DNA from: an uncultured Lachnospiraceae bacterium
Lineage (GTDB): Bacteria; Bacillota; Clostridia; Lachnospirales; Lachnospiraceae
Assembly: GCA_947384285.1 (NCBI GenBank)
Contig: CANDGI010000034.1
Span: 1 to 35,406 of the forward strand
DNA: 35,406 nt
Direction of reading: 5' to 3'
Part shown: positions 16,021 through 23,559 of the stretch, piece by piece
Layout: every line of letters starts with the position of its first letter
How positions within the stretch are numbered: position 1 is the stretch's first letter
Notes under the pieces: generated by a model
Databases searched by the model: none
What the model was told of the DNA's origin: nothing
The model's input: the letters and a program-made list of their open reading frames with translations, nothing else
Program-made: the position numbers and the translations under genes

Positions 16021-16224
16021 ATGTCTAACTCATCTAACAAAGCGGTAGTACCGGAAGCAAAAAGTGCACTGGATAAGTTTAAATTCGAAGTTGCGAACGA
16101 AATTGGAGTACCGTTAAAAGAGGGCTACAATGGAGACTTAACCTCTAAACAGAACGGTTCTGTCGGCGGTTATATGGTGAAGAAAATGATCGAAGCCCAG
16201 GAGAGACAGATGTCTGGCCAGTAA
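16021..16224 (+). CDS. Small acid-soluble spore protein, alpha/beta type
   Basis: 67 residues. These proteins coat and protect spore DNA (A-form shift, UV and hydrolysis resistance) and are degraded by the GPR protease on germination. Family marks are present: ALDKFKFEVANEIGVPL, which includes the GPR cleavage region around FEVANE; NGDLTSKQNGSVGGYMVKKMI; and the Gln-rich C-terminus. ATG 16021 follows ACAGGAGGTAACGAT. The gene stands alone between rqcH and recG with its own strong terminator, as expected for a monocistronic forespore gene. It is direct evidence that the organism, or its ancestor, forms endospores. Confidence 0.95.
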   Translation: MSNSSNKAVVPEAKSALDKFKFEVANEIGVPLKEGYNGDLTSKQNGSVGGYMVKKMIEAQERQMSGQ

Positions 16225-16298
16225 CAGCGAAATCTTGAGGAATACGAAAGAAAACGACACTCAGACATTCTAAACCTGCTTGAATTACCAGGCAGGCC

Positions 16299-16327
16299 AG
16301 AAAAAGCGCCAATCTGGCGCTTTTTCT
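16299..16327. terminator. Bidirectional terminator between SASP and recG
   Basis: A 13-bp perfect stem (AGAAAAAGCGCCA) with a 3-nt loop. A and T runs on both flanks let it end the SASP gene and also recG from the other side. Confidence 0.88.
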
Positions 16328-16367
16328 GATTGCGAAAACACTGCATCTTGTTAATAGTCCTGCCATT

Positions 16368-16417
16368 CTCCCTGATGGCTCAAATATGCCTCTCCCTGAT
16401 GCGGCTCAAATATGCCT
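16368..16417. repeat. Two tandem copies of a 24-27 bp repeat downstream of recG
   Basis: CTCCCTGATG..GGCTCAAATATGCCT occurs twice in tandem, differing by a 2-bp insertion. The core CCTGA..GGCTCAAATAT.CC recurs at 24108-24130. On the minus strand the unit's CATCAGGG also matches the end of recG (its HQGE codons). Confidence 0.6.
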
Positions 16418-16427
16418 GTATCTCTTG

Positions 16428-18563
16428 TTACAGGTTTACCGTTTCCCCCTGATGTTCCAGATAAAGCTGTATCTGCTCCCGGAGCTTTTCATGCTCCGGC
16501 AAGATTAGCTGCCCATCCTCCGACAAAAGCAGGCTGGCTTCCTCCGAAGCCTGTTTTAACAAATCTGCATTCTGGTAGATATCGCCCAGCCTGAATTCTA
16601 ACAGGCCGCTTTGGCGGATGCCGAAAAAATCTCCTGGCCCCCGCAGCTTTAAATCCTCCCCGGCTATGAAAAAGCCATCGTTGGATTTGTTCAATATCTC
16701 CAGCCGCTTTTTGGCCTTGCTGGAATCTGTGGTATTAATCATAATACAATAAGACTGAGCGTCTCCCCTTCCCACCCGCCCCCGCAGCTGGTGGAGCTGG
16801 GCAAGCCCAAACCGCTGGGCATCCTCAATCATCATAACTGTGGCGTTTGGCACGTTTACGCCCACCTCTATGACGGTGGTAGACACCAGCACCTGGATTT
16901 CATTACGGGCAAACTGTTCCATAATCAGGTTTTTCCTGCCGGATTTCATTTTTCCATGCAAAGATTCCACCTGGATTCCAGAGGGAAGCGCCTCCCTTAA
17001 CACCTGGGCATAATCCGTAACATTCTCTGCCTCTAACCCCTCGCTCTCTTCCACCAGAGGGCAGATTACGTAAGCCTGATGCCCCAAAGCAATCTCTTTT
17101 CTTAAAAAATCATAAGAGGTTTTCCGGGAGCTTTTTCCAACCACGCAGCTTTTCACTGGAAGCCTTTTTGCCGGAACCTCATCCATTACGGAGATGTCCA
17201 GGTCGCCGTAGAGAATAATGGCAAGGGTCCGGGGAATGGGCGTGGCGCTCATCACCAGAATGTGAGGCTGGGAACCCTTGAGAAACAAAGTCTCCCGCTG
17301 CTTCACCCCAAACCTGTGCTGTTCGTCTGTAATCACCAAGGCAAGATTGTCGTACAAGGCGCGCTCCTGAATCAGCGCATGGGTTCCAATCACTATGGCA
17401 TTGGGATAAAGCTGCATCCGCTCATAGGCCCGCCGTTTCTCTTTCTGCGTCAATGAGCCTGTCAAAAGCACCAGCGGAATGCGCAGATTATTTTTTTCGC
17501 AAAGCTCTGTAAATGTCTGGAAATGCTGCAGGGCTAAAACCTCCGTAGGCGCCATCAGAGCCGATTGACAGCCTGACTGGGACACGTCCAACATGGCTAA
17601 AAATGCAACAATCGTCTTCCCGGAACCTACATCCCCCTGAACCAAGCGCTGCATCACCTTCCTGCCCCGCAAATCTGTTCGGATTTCCTGCAGGGTGCGC
17701 CTTTGCGCCCCGGTCAATTGATAGGGAAGTCCTTTCATTACCTGGTCCGCCCAAAGTTCCTGGTTTTCCAAAGGAAGAAAAGAAAATCCATTCAGCACTT
17801 CTTCCATCTGCCCCTTTTGGATTCCCGCCGACAAAATAAACTGGAAAAACTCATCGAAAATCAGCCGTTTCCTTGCCTGCTCCAAAGCTCTTTCATTTTC
17901 TGGAAAATGAATATTCTCCAGTGCAAAATTGTACTCTGCCAATCCACAACGCACCCGGATATCCTCTGGCAGATAATCCACCGATAAATCCAATTCCTCC
18001 AGCGCTTTTTTGATGGTCTGGGAAATTTTATTTTTCCCAAGCCCGGCGGTCAATGGATAGCAGGGCCACAGGCATTCCTGCATGGATTCATATTTCTCCG
18101 GCGGAAAAATCTGAGGCTGCTCCACATGGAACAGCTTTCCTTTTCTGGTTATCTTTCCCAGAAATACGAACCATTCTCCTGGCTTTAAAGTATTTTTCAA
18201 ATAAGGCATGCGAAACCAAACCAATTCCAATTTTACCTGCTGTTCCTGTAAGGCCAGGGAGGTTACCTGCATCCTCCTTCCTGCCCGTACAAAAGGCGCT
18301 TTATCCACCCGTGCCGCAATTGCCGCCGTAGTCTCCTCCAGCCTATTTGGCTTATGGGAATCAGCGTCATTCCCCAGCGTATCTTCGGAGCCATCCATAA
18401 GCTCCCCCAGCTGGGATAAGGGCGTGATTGGCGGCAGTTTTTCATAATCTCTGGGATAATGAAGGAGTATATCACCAACGGTGTATACTCCCAAATTATG
18501 AAATAACTGTTCTGTTTTTGCGCCAATCCCTTTCAATACACCGATGCTGGATGCTTTGTCCAT
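16428..18563 (-). CDS. recG: ATP-dependent DNA helicase RecG
   Basis: Branch-migrating helicase that reverses stalled forks and processes Holliday-like junctions. The 711 residues are the normal length (about 680-700) plus an acidic, Asn/Ser-rich insertion at about 57-80. The wedge/OB domain occupies the first 250 residues. Walker A GDVGSGKT is at 310-317, the DEQH box with the RecG-type DEQHRFG at 413-416, and motif VI LRGRVGRG with TRG-type sequence after it. ATG 18563 has AAAGGAG 9 nt upstream. It follows yloV by 16 nt, reproducing the yloU-yloV-...-recG order of B. subtilis, and is presumably co-transcribed. It ends at the bidirectional terminator shared with the SASP gene. Confidence 0.97.
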   Translation of the reverse strand: MDKASSIGVLKGIGAKTEQLFHNLGVYTVGDILLHYPRDYEKLPPITPLSQLGELMDGSEDTLGNDADSHKPNRLEETTAAIAARVDKAPFVRAGRRMQVTSLALQEQQVKLELVWFRMPYLKNTLKPGEWFVFLGKITRKGKLFHVEQPQIFPPEKYESMQECLWPCYPLTAGLGKNKISQTIKKALEELDLSVDYLPEDIRVRCGLAEYNFALENIHFPENERALEQARKRLIFDEFFQFILSAGIQKGQMEEVLNGFSFLPLENQELWADQVMKGLPYQLTGAQRRTLQEIRTDLRGRKVMQRLVQGDVGSGKTIVAFLAMLDVSQSGCQSALMAPTEVLALQHFQTFTELCEKNNLRIPLVLLTGSLTQKEKRRAYERMQLYPNAIVIGTHALIQERALYDNLALVITDEQHRFGVKQRETLFLKGSQPHILVMSATPIPRTLAIILYGDLDISVMDEVPAKRLPVKSCVVGKSSRKTSYDFLRKEIALGHQAYVICPLVEESEGLEAENVTDYAQVLREALPSGIQVESLHGKMKSGRKNLIMEQFARNEIQVLVSTTVIEVGVNVPNATVMMIEDAQRFGLAQLHQLRGRVGRGDAQSYCIMINTTDSSKAKKRLEILNKSNDGFFIAGEDLKLRGPGDFFGIRQSGLLEFRLGDIYQNADLLKQASEEASLLLSEDGQLILPEHEKLREQIQLYLEHQGETVNL

Positions 18564-18579
18564 AGGGATTGCTCCTTTC

Positions 18580-20283
18580 CTATTCCACTGACATTACGTA
18601 ATAATAGATAGGCTGTCCGCCAAAATGCACTTCCACTTCACAATCTGGATAAGCTTCTTCCAGTTCGGATCCTAGCTTTTCTGCAGCTGATTCCTCAATT
18701 TCCTCGCCATAATAGATGCTGATAATTGCCGAATCCTCGTCTACCAGCTGGGAAATCATTTCTTTGATTACCGCATCCATATCCTTGCCAACGGAAAGGA
18801 TGGAGCTGTCGCCCATGCCCATATAGTCTCCCTGCTTGATGGCCTTATCTTCAATCAGGGTATCACGCACTGCATAGGTAACCTGCCCGGTCTTCACGTT
18901 GGCCAATTCCTCTGTCATCCGCGCAGCATTTTCCTCTGCACTGCTGTCGGGCATAAAATTAATCAGGGCTGTAATCCCTTGCGGCACCGTTTTGGTTGGA
19001 ATTACAAAAATATTCTTATCTTCATTCAAGGAAGCTGCCTGGTTTGCTGCAAGGATAATATTTTTATTATTTGGAAGGATAAAAATATTATCTGCGTTCA
19101 CTTCTTCAATGGCGTTGAGCATATCCTCCGTGCTTGGGTTCATGGTCTGGCCCCCGGCGATTATATAATCTACCCCCAGCCCTTTAAAAATCTCATTGAT
19201 GCCTTCCCCGATGGAAACGGAGATAAATCCCATAGCTTTTTTCGGTGCTTTCTGGGCTTCTGCCAAAGCGTCTTTTTCAGATCGTTTTTTCTCATCTGCT
19301 TTTTTCTGTTCTTCTGCGGCTTTCTCGGCATCTTTGATTAATTTTTCCTGATGCTCCTCCCGCATGTTGTCAATCTTTATCTTGCTTAAGGATCCATACT
19401 CCAATGCCCTCTGGATTGCAAGTCCAGGATCATTGGTATGTACATGGACCTTTGTAATCTCATCATCTGCAACCACTACAATCGAATCCCCGATAGATTC
19501 CAGATATGCCTTGAAATCCATCTCCTCTTTCTCCTCCAATGGCTTTTGCAGTACAATGATAAATTCTGTACAATACCCAAATTTAATATCCTGCTCGGTC
19601 TGCTGGGAAATCTTCACCACGCCGCTTCCTGTCCCGGAAGCTTCAATGGTATAATCCACTTCCTTTCCCATCAGGGCGTCATAAGCCCCCTTGAGCACCG
19701 TAATCAGCCCTTGTCCGCCGGAATCCACCACGCCAGCCTGTTTCAGGACCGGAAGCATCTCTGGCGTCTGGCTTAAAATATAATCGGCATGCTGAATTAC
19801 CTCATCTATAAATACGGTAAGGTCATCTGTTTCCCCAATCAGCTCCAGCGCCTTATCTGCACCGCCCTTAGCCACGGTAAGAATTGTACCCTCCTTGGGC
19901 TTCATAACCGCTTTGTAAGCTGTCTCTACTGCTTTTTGCAGGGCATCGCAGAGAATCACGGTATCAATCACATCATATTTGCTGATTCCTTTGGTAAATC
20001 CACGGAACAGCTGGGACAAAATAACCCCTGAATTCCCTCGTGCTCCCCGTAAGGAACCGGAAGAAATCGCTTTTGCCAGGGAAGCCATATCCGGCGATTC
20101 TCCCAGGCTGCTTACCTCTGCTGCCGCCGACATAATTGTCATTGTCATATTCGTCCCTGTATCGCCGTCCGGCACAGGAAATACATTCAATTCATTAATC
20201 CATTCCTTTTTTGATTCCAGGTTCTTCGCTCCTGCCAAAAACATTTTCGCAAGCATTGGTGCATCTATTGTAGTTACCGCCAC
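18580..20283 (-). CDS. yloV: DAK2/FakA-like kinase (YloV)
   Basis: 567 residues from a GTG at 20283. AAGGAGG lies 8 nt before it, whereas the longer frame would need a TTG inside the yloU 3' end. The N-terminal DAK2 nucleotide-binding domain (about 1-200) carries NVFPVPDGDTGTNM, LRGARGNSGVILSQ and a GGADKALELIGE stretch. Middle and C-terminal domains (about 300-567) match YloV/FakA, the ATP-binding subunit of fatty-acid kinase, which phosphorylates fatty acids held by a FakB (DegV) protein. A Lys/Glu-rich helical linker lies at about 310-350. FakB is not in the window, so the kinase role is by family only. The gene is 13 nt after yloU and 16 nt before recG. Confidence 0.9.
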   Translation of the reverse strand: MAVTTIDAPMLAKMFLAGAKNLESKKEWINELNVFPVPDGDTGTNMTMTIMSAAAEVSSLGESPDMASLAKAISSGSLRGARGNSGVILSQLFRGFTKGISKYDVIDTVILCDALQKAVETAYKAVMKPKEGTILTVAKGGADKALELIGETDDLTVFIDEVIQHADYILSQTPEMLPVLKQAGVVDSGGQGLITVLKGAYDALMGKEVDYTIEASGTGSGVVKISQQTEQDIKFGYCTEFIIVLQKPLEEKEEMDFKAYLESIGDSIVVVADDEITKVHVHTNDPGLAIQRALEYGSLSKIKIDNMREEHQEKLIKDAEKAAEEQKKADEKKRSEKDALAEAQKAPKKAMGFISVSIGEGINEIFKGLGVDYIIAGGQTMNPSTEDMLNAIEEVNADNIFILPNNKNIILAANQAASLNEDKNIFVIPTKTVPQGITALINFMPDSSAEENAARMTEELANVKTGQVTYAVRDTLIEDKAIKQGDYMGMGDSSILSVGKDMDAVIKEMISQLVDEDSAIISIYYGEEIEESAAEKLGSELEEAYPDCEVEVHFGGQPIYYYVMSVE

Positions 20284-20296
20284 TTTTCTTTCCTCC

Positions 20297-20653
20297 TTAA
20301 TCAATCACTCTGACACCTTCAACAAAGATGTTGACTTTCTCAATTTCCATACCGGTGAATTCCTCTACCTGATACTTTACCGTGCTGATTAGATTATCAG
20401 AAACAGTAGAAATACTAACCCCATAAGAAACAATGACATGAAAATCCAATGTAATCTTATTATTCTTCAACGTAACATTTATTCCATGATTCAGGTAATC
20501 GCGCTTCAGAAGCCTTACCAGGCCGTCTTTTACATTCACGGCAGCCATTCCTACAATTCCAAAACATTCCACTGCCACAGAGCCTGCGTAAATTGCAATT
20601 ACATCTGTATCAATTAACACTTTTCCATATTGTGTGTCCACTTGTCCTTTCAT
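20297..20653 (-). CDS. yloU: Asp23/Gls24-family protein (YloU)
   Basis: 118 residues from ATG 20653, set by GGAGG 8 nt upstream; an upstream ATG two codons earlier is too close to that site. The Asp23/Gls24 family is linked to envelope or alkaline stress in Gram-positives, and the yloU member is strictly conserved next to yloV. Visible hallmarks are GKVLIDTDVIAIYAGSVAVECFGIVGMA and a C-terminal VNIFVEGVRV. It is the first gene of yloU-yloV-recG and diverges from rpmB, as in B. subtilis. A 12-bp dyad and a TATAAT box lie in its leader and promoter zone, suggesting dedicated control. Molecular function is unknown. Confidence 0.9.
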   Translation of the reverse strand: MKGQVDTQYGKVLIDTDVIAIYAGSVAVECFGIVGMAAVNVKDGLVRLLKRDYLNHGINVTLKNNKITLDFHVIVSYGVSISTVSDNLISTVKYQVEEFTGMEIEKVNIFVEGVRVID

Positions 20654-20711
20654 AAACATAACCTCCAAAATGATATGATAACTCGAAAAAACACTTGGTA
20701 TTTTTCCTCGT

Positions 20712-20750
20712 TAAACCATCAGAACCCACGCTGCGGTCTCTGATGGTTTA
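20712..20750. promoter_or_regulatory. 12-bp perfect inverted repeat ahead of yloU
   Basis: TAAACCATCAGA, 15 nt, TCTGATGGTTTA. It starts 1 nt downstream of the yloU -10 box. No T run follows on the minus strand, so it is not a simple terminator. Operator or 5' mRNA stem. Confidence 0.65.
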
Positions 20751-20751
20751 T

Positions 20752-20780
20752 ATTATAACCGTTTTTTTGGAAAAATGAAA
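20752..20780 (-). promoter_or_regulatory. Probable yloU promoter
   Basis: TTTCAT, 17 nt, TATAAT on the minus strand; the -10 is perfect, the -35 is weak. Confidence 0.5.
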
Positions 20781-20818
20781 CATATATTTTCTGTTTTTAT
20801 AAAAAATTCATTTTCTAC

Positions 20819-20847
20819 TTGCATTCTGCCCTTCTATCTGTTAAAAT
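20819..20847 (+). promoter_or_regulatory. Sigma-A promoter of rpmB
   Basis: TTGCAT, 17 nt, TAAAAT, with the start predicted about 50 nt before the rpmB ATG. Confidence 0.65.
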
Positions 20848-20905
20848 AGCTTTGTTGTGAGTTCGTACTATATATGGGCTTAATACAGTGCAAGGAGGTG
20901 CAATT

Positions 20906-21091
20906 ATGGCAAAATGTAGTATTTGTGGAAAAGGCGCGCATTTCGGAAATAATGTCAGCCATTCTCATAAAAAGACCAGAAGGATGTGGAAATCCAACAT
21001 CAAATCCGTAAGGTGCAAAGTGAATGGAGCCTCTAAGAAGATGTATGTTTGTACTTCTTGCTTAAGAAGCGGAAAAGTGGAAAGAGCTTAG
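20906..21091 (+). CDS. rpmB: 50S ribosomal protein L28
   Basis: 61 residues from ATG 20906; AAGGAGG lies upstream, and a further in-frame GTG at 20888 is upstream of that site and is rejected. Sequence MAKCSICGKGAHFGNNVSHS is diagnostic. It keeps both cysteine pairs (C4/C7 and C49/C52), so this is the zinc-binding C+ form rather than the Cys-less zinc-independent paralogue. It diverges from yloU-yloV-recG, a conserved Firmicute arrangement. Monocistronic, with its own promoter and a clear terminator. Confidence 0.98.
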   Translation: MAKCSICGKGAHFGNNVSHSHKKTRRMWKSNIKSVRCKVNGASKKMYVCTSCLRSGKVERA

Positions 21092-21107
21092 TTTTATGAG
21101 AACACTG

Positions 21108-21147
21108 GAAGCAGTCATTGATTGGAATGTACTGCTTCTATTTTTTT
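21108..21147 (+). terminator. rpmB terminator
   Basis: GAAGCAGT/ACTGCTTC stem with a 15-nt loop, followed by TATTTTTTTACT. Confidence 0.82.
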
Positions 21148-21241
21148 ACTGCAATTTAGGTGCTGTGCAGAAATAACTTATGCAGGCTGCGCCAGGGGAT
21201 AAAAAACAATCAGATATTATCGGTTGCTTTTGCACAGTGCT

Positions 21242-21379
21242 CTAGCAGCAAAACAAATTATATCCCAGCAACAGCAAGACAAAGATAATCAATATTCCAA
21301 GAACTTCATAAGGCAGGAAAAGCATAATCGCCATTCCCACTGCAATCCAAAACAGTATAAAACCGATGAGTCGTTTCAT
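21242..21379 (-). CDS. Small membrane protein, 45 residues
   Basis: ATG at 21379 to TAG at 21242. The translation begins MKRLIGFILFWIAVGMAIML and continues to a YNLFCC terminus, giving two hydrophobic segments (about 4-22 and 26-40) separated by Pro-Tyr-Glu: a small two-helix membrane hairpin with a positive N-terminus. The ribosome-binding site (GGTGATGG) is only moderate. It lies downstream of ytfJ on the same strand, behind a 12-bp inverted repeat, in a gap otherwise lacking genes. The unbroken amphipathic-free hydrophobic pattern and lack of stops argue for a real gene; similar short proteins are familiar from Lachnospiraceae, but this was not checked by search. Function unknown. Confidence 0.6.
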   Translation of the reverse strand: MKRLIGFILFWIAVGMAIMLFLPYEVLGILIIFVLLLLGYNLFCC

Positions 21380-21394
21380 GCCATCACCAGAAAA

Positions 21395-21422
21395 GAGCAT
21401 ATATTACTACTAATATATGCTC
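21395..21422 (-). terminator. 12-bp AT-rich inverted repeat after ytfJ
   Basis: GAGCATATATTA, 4-nt loop, TAATATATGCTC; on the minus strand it is followed by TTTTCTGG. Likely the terminator of the ytfJ unit; alternatively an operator for the 45-residue gene that starts 16 nt downstream. Confidence 0.6.
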
Positions 21423-21461
21423 TCCTGCTAAAAAAATTCTCTTTTCCCAAACCTGGAAAAT

Positions 21462-21896
21462 TTATTTTTCTTCCTCTTCTTTGGAAAGATTCAGCTTCTC
21501 TGCCAAATCCTGCGCTGCCGCCTCCCTGGCTGCCTCATCTGCTTTCGGCTGTTTCTTTGCTGCATTCCGGTCCGCAAACTTATTAACCAGCTCTGGAACC
21601 ATATCTAAAATCTTGGTAATGCCGTCCTGGTTCTTCACATTCACCAGCTTCGTACTTCCATTCTGAATCACCAGCACCGCGCTTGGCGTTATCCTTCCAC
21701 CCAGCCCTCCGGCAGCATTATTCTTTTTTTCATGGCAGAATGCGCCCGCGCCCACGCCGAATGAAACCTCTATCAATGGAAGAATAATCGTATCTCCAAT
21801 ATGCACTGCCTCCCCAACCACTGTCTTTGTAGTGATAAAGCTGTCCATCCCTTTGAACAAGGATTGTACGGTTGTGTTAAAATTATTTTCCTGCAT
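21462..21896 (-). CDS. ytfJ: Sporulation protein YtfJ (GerW family)
   Basis: 144 residues. YtfJ/GerW proteins are made in the forespore and are needed for normal nutrient germination in B. subtilis. Family features seen: N-terminal VQSLFKGMDSFITTKTVVGEAV, the central strand VSFGVGAGAF, and GGLGGRITPSAVLVI, then a helical Ala/Lys/Glu-rich tail (about 110-144) that is longer and more charged than usual. ATG 21896 follows ACAGGAGGTCATACC. It is 14 nt after the DUF2953 gene, matching the conserved ytfI-ytfJ pair. An inverted-repeat terminator follows. Confidence 0.93.
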   Translation of the reverse strand: MQENNFNTTVQSLFKGMDSFITTKTVVGEAVHIGDTIILPLIEVSFGVGAGAFCHEKKNNAAGGLGGRITPSAVLVIQNGSTKLVNVKNQDGITKILDMVPELVNKFADRNAAKKQPKADEAAREAAAQDLAEKLNLSKEEEEK

Positions 21897-21910
21897 GGTA
21901 TGACCTCCTG

Positions 21911-23011
21911 TTATTTTCTTATATTTGTTATGAATTTTCGTATATTTTTGTCTGCGATCAAACGGATTCCCACCACTGGAATATGCAAAAACCGCATATG
22001 CCCTGCCACATAGACAATCCCCTTCGCATAAAATGATTCGGAAAGGAAATCAGGCATGACAACCAGTTTTGATCTTGCCCAGAAGGGAAGGAAGCTTACC
22101 GCGCCAAGCGCCTTTCCCGTCTGCTCTGGATTCCCCATGGAAAAAGTCACATTGCCTGAAATTGTTCCCGGGATGTAGTGGCGCAATAGATACCGGGCTT
22201 CCCGCAGAACATGGAAAAATGCGTTCTGGCTGCTTTCCTCTGAAAGAATGCCCCTTATGTGGGCAATTTGTTCTTTCACAGTAGTTGTCCCATTCTTAAC
22301 ATCTTCTATCCGCTGTCCAAATCCACGAACCGCTGCTTGGATGCTTTGGTTAAAATCATATATGTTAGCTTTCACTTTTTCCCAAAAACTTTTTTTTGCC
22401 TTTTGTTTTCCTTTTTTCTTTTTTGCTGAAGAATGTTTTCCTTTTCTGGATAAAACCTCCCCTTCCACGGAGCCGTTTTTCCAAACGCCTTCTTTTGATG
22501 GAACTGCGCTTTCCATGGAGCCTTCTTTTGAGAAATCCTCCTCTGGAAAATCCTCTTTTTCCATGGAGCCTTCTTTTGAGAGATCCTCCTCTGGAAAATC
22601 CTCTTTTTTCATGGAGCCTTCTTTTGAGAAATCCTCCTCTGGGAAAATATTATCTTCCGGAAAATCCTCCTGGCCTGCCTGCGTATCGTCTTCTGCTTTA
22701 TCTGGTATATTTTTCGCTTTTTTCCCTTTCTTTATTCTTCCTGTGCCTCCCCGCCCTTTCTCCTTTTTCTTTCCCAAGGGCAACGGAATCCCAAATATGC
22801 GCAGTTTAAAAGAAATATCTTTTTCTTTGTAATATATCCTTACATCCACCAAGTGAAGCAGCCAGTGGATCACGGCTTTCCCTTCCACCGCATCCTGCAC
22901 GTTCAGATTGACACGATACCGGACCGGAACCAGAATCAGTGTAATACATAATAATAGCAGAAATGCCAGAATTATACCGATTATCTTTAAAATTAAAAAC
23001 AGGATTTCCAT
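21911..23011 (-). CDS. ytfI: DUF2953 (YtfI-like) membrane protein with repeat-rich linker
   Basis: 366 residues. An N-terminal membrane helix (about 5-28) leads into VPVRYRVNL and a beta-rich segment ending FGIPLP, then a charged linker (about 85-215), and the conserved DUF2953 C-terminal part (about 225-366) with FSMGNPEQTGKALGAVSFLP and HMRFLHIPVVGIRLIADKN. The gene is the usual partner of ytfJ in spore formers and lies 14 nt upstream of it. The linker includes three tandem 16-residue acidic repeats (DNA 22511-22650), so the protein is longer than most homologues (about 200-230). Start ATG 23011 overlaps the 3' end of the 118-residue gene by 19 nt. Function unknown; presumably acts with YtfJ in the spore. 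Confidence 0.85.
   Translation of the reverse strand: MEILFLILKIIGIILAFLLLLCITLILVPVRYRVNLNVQDAVEGKAVIHWLLHLVDVRIYYKEKDISFKLRIFGIPLPLGKKKEKGRGGTGRIKKGKKAKNIPDKAEDDTQAGQEDFPEDNIFPEEDFSKEGSMKKEDFPEEDLSKEGSMEKEDFPEEDFSKEGSMESAVPSKEGVWKNGSVEGEVLSRKGKHSSAKKKKGKQKAKKSFWEKVKANIYDFNQSIQAAVRGFGQRIEDVKNGTTTVKEQIAHIRGILSEESSQNAFFHVLREARYLLRHYIPGTISGNVTFSMGNPEQTGKALGAVSFLPFWARSKLVVMPDFLSESFYAKGIVYVAGHMRFLHIPVVGIRLIADKNIRKFITNIRK
22511..22650 (-). repeat. Three tandem 48-bp repeats inside the DUF2953 gene
   Basis: A 48-bp unit repeats about three times with few differences and keeps the reading frame. It encodes EEDFSKEGSMKKEDFP-type 16-residue units (about residues 121-167). Confidence 0.85.
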
Positions 23012-23349
23012 TTATGCCCTTTCTCTTGATTCTCTCTATGTTTTTTAAGAAAGTAATCTCTTATTTGAAATGTTCCGGTCTCCTGATATACATCCATTAC
23101 AATCATCCCTGCCAATTCCATGGCATTTTCATACCCTTTCTCCAGCCCTACAGCCAGGAGGTCCGATTTGGGATAATACTTCTGCATCAATTCCCAGGAA
23201 GGAATAATATCCAGCAGATTCTCTGGATTACTGCTCAATGTAATCACATAGATGCCAATCTGCCCTTCCTGGCGGAGAATTTTTCGCTTTATCTTATCCT
23301 TTTTTCCTGCAATACCCTCTCCTGCATAAAATTCCTCATACCAATCCAT
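22993..23349 (-). CDS. Conserved-looking hypothetical protein, 118 residues
   Basis: I do not recognise the family. The protein is soluble, mixed charged, with a central IGIYVITLSSNPENLLDIIPS and ALVGLEKGYENAMELAGMIVMDVY-like helix. It has no signal or membrane segment. ATG 23349 has CAGGAG 6 nt upstream. It overlaps the DUF2953 start by 19 nt, so the two are translationally coupled, giving an operon 118-residue protein-DUF2953-YtfJ. That context suggests a spore-related or accessory role, but nothing in the sequence proves this. Coding potential is good: a proper start signal, no overlap on the other strand, and tight operon spacing. Confidence 0.8.
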   Translation of the reverse strand: MDWYEEFYAGEGIAGKKDKIKRKILRQEGQIGIYVITLSSNPENLLDIIPSWELMQKYYPKSDLLAVGLEKGYENAMELAGMIVMDVYQETGTFQIRDYFLKKHRENQEKGHKWKSCF

Positions 23350-23439
23350 AAAGCTCTCCTGAAACTCTCATCTGTCCATACGAAATGTGAACGTGTATAG
23401 GGTTATCATATCAAAGCCCGAAGACCTTTCTAATATGAT

Positions 23440-23470
23440 AAAAAGGTGCTCATGGGAAGAGCGCCTTTTT
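23440..23470. terminator. Bidirectional terminator after the Nudix gene
   Basis: AAAAAGGTGCTC pairs with GAGCGCCTTTTT (one G-T wobble) across 7 nt, with A/T runs on both sides. It separates the Nudix gene from the 118-residue gene unit. A second GC-rich stem without a T run (GCCC/GGGC, around 23541-23557) directly follows the Nudix stop. Confidence 0.75.
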
Positions 23471-23559
23471 CTGTGTGTAAGGAACTGCCACGGAAAAAAC
23501 GTACAGGTAAGCTGTCCATTCCATTCCGTGACAATCACTGCCGCCCCATAGGGCAGGCT

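Noticed and set aside
20284-20304. TTG at 20304 as the yloV start
   Set aside because: It lies inside the yloU stop region and upstream of the AAGGAGG that properly positions GTG 20283.
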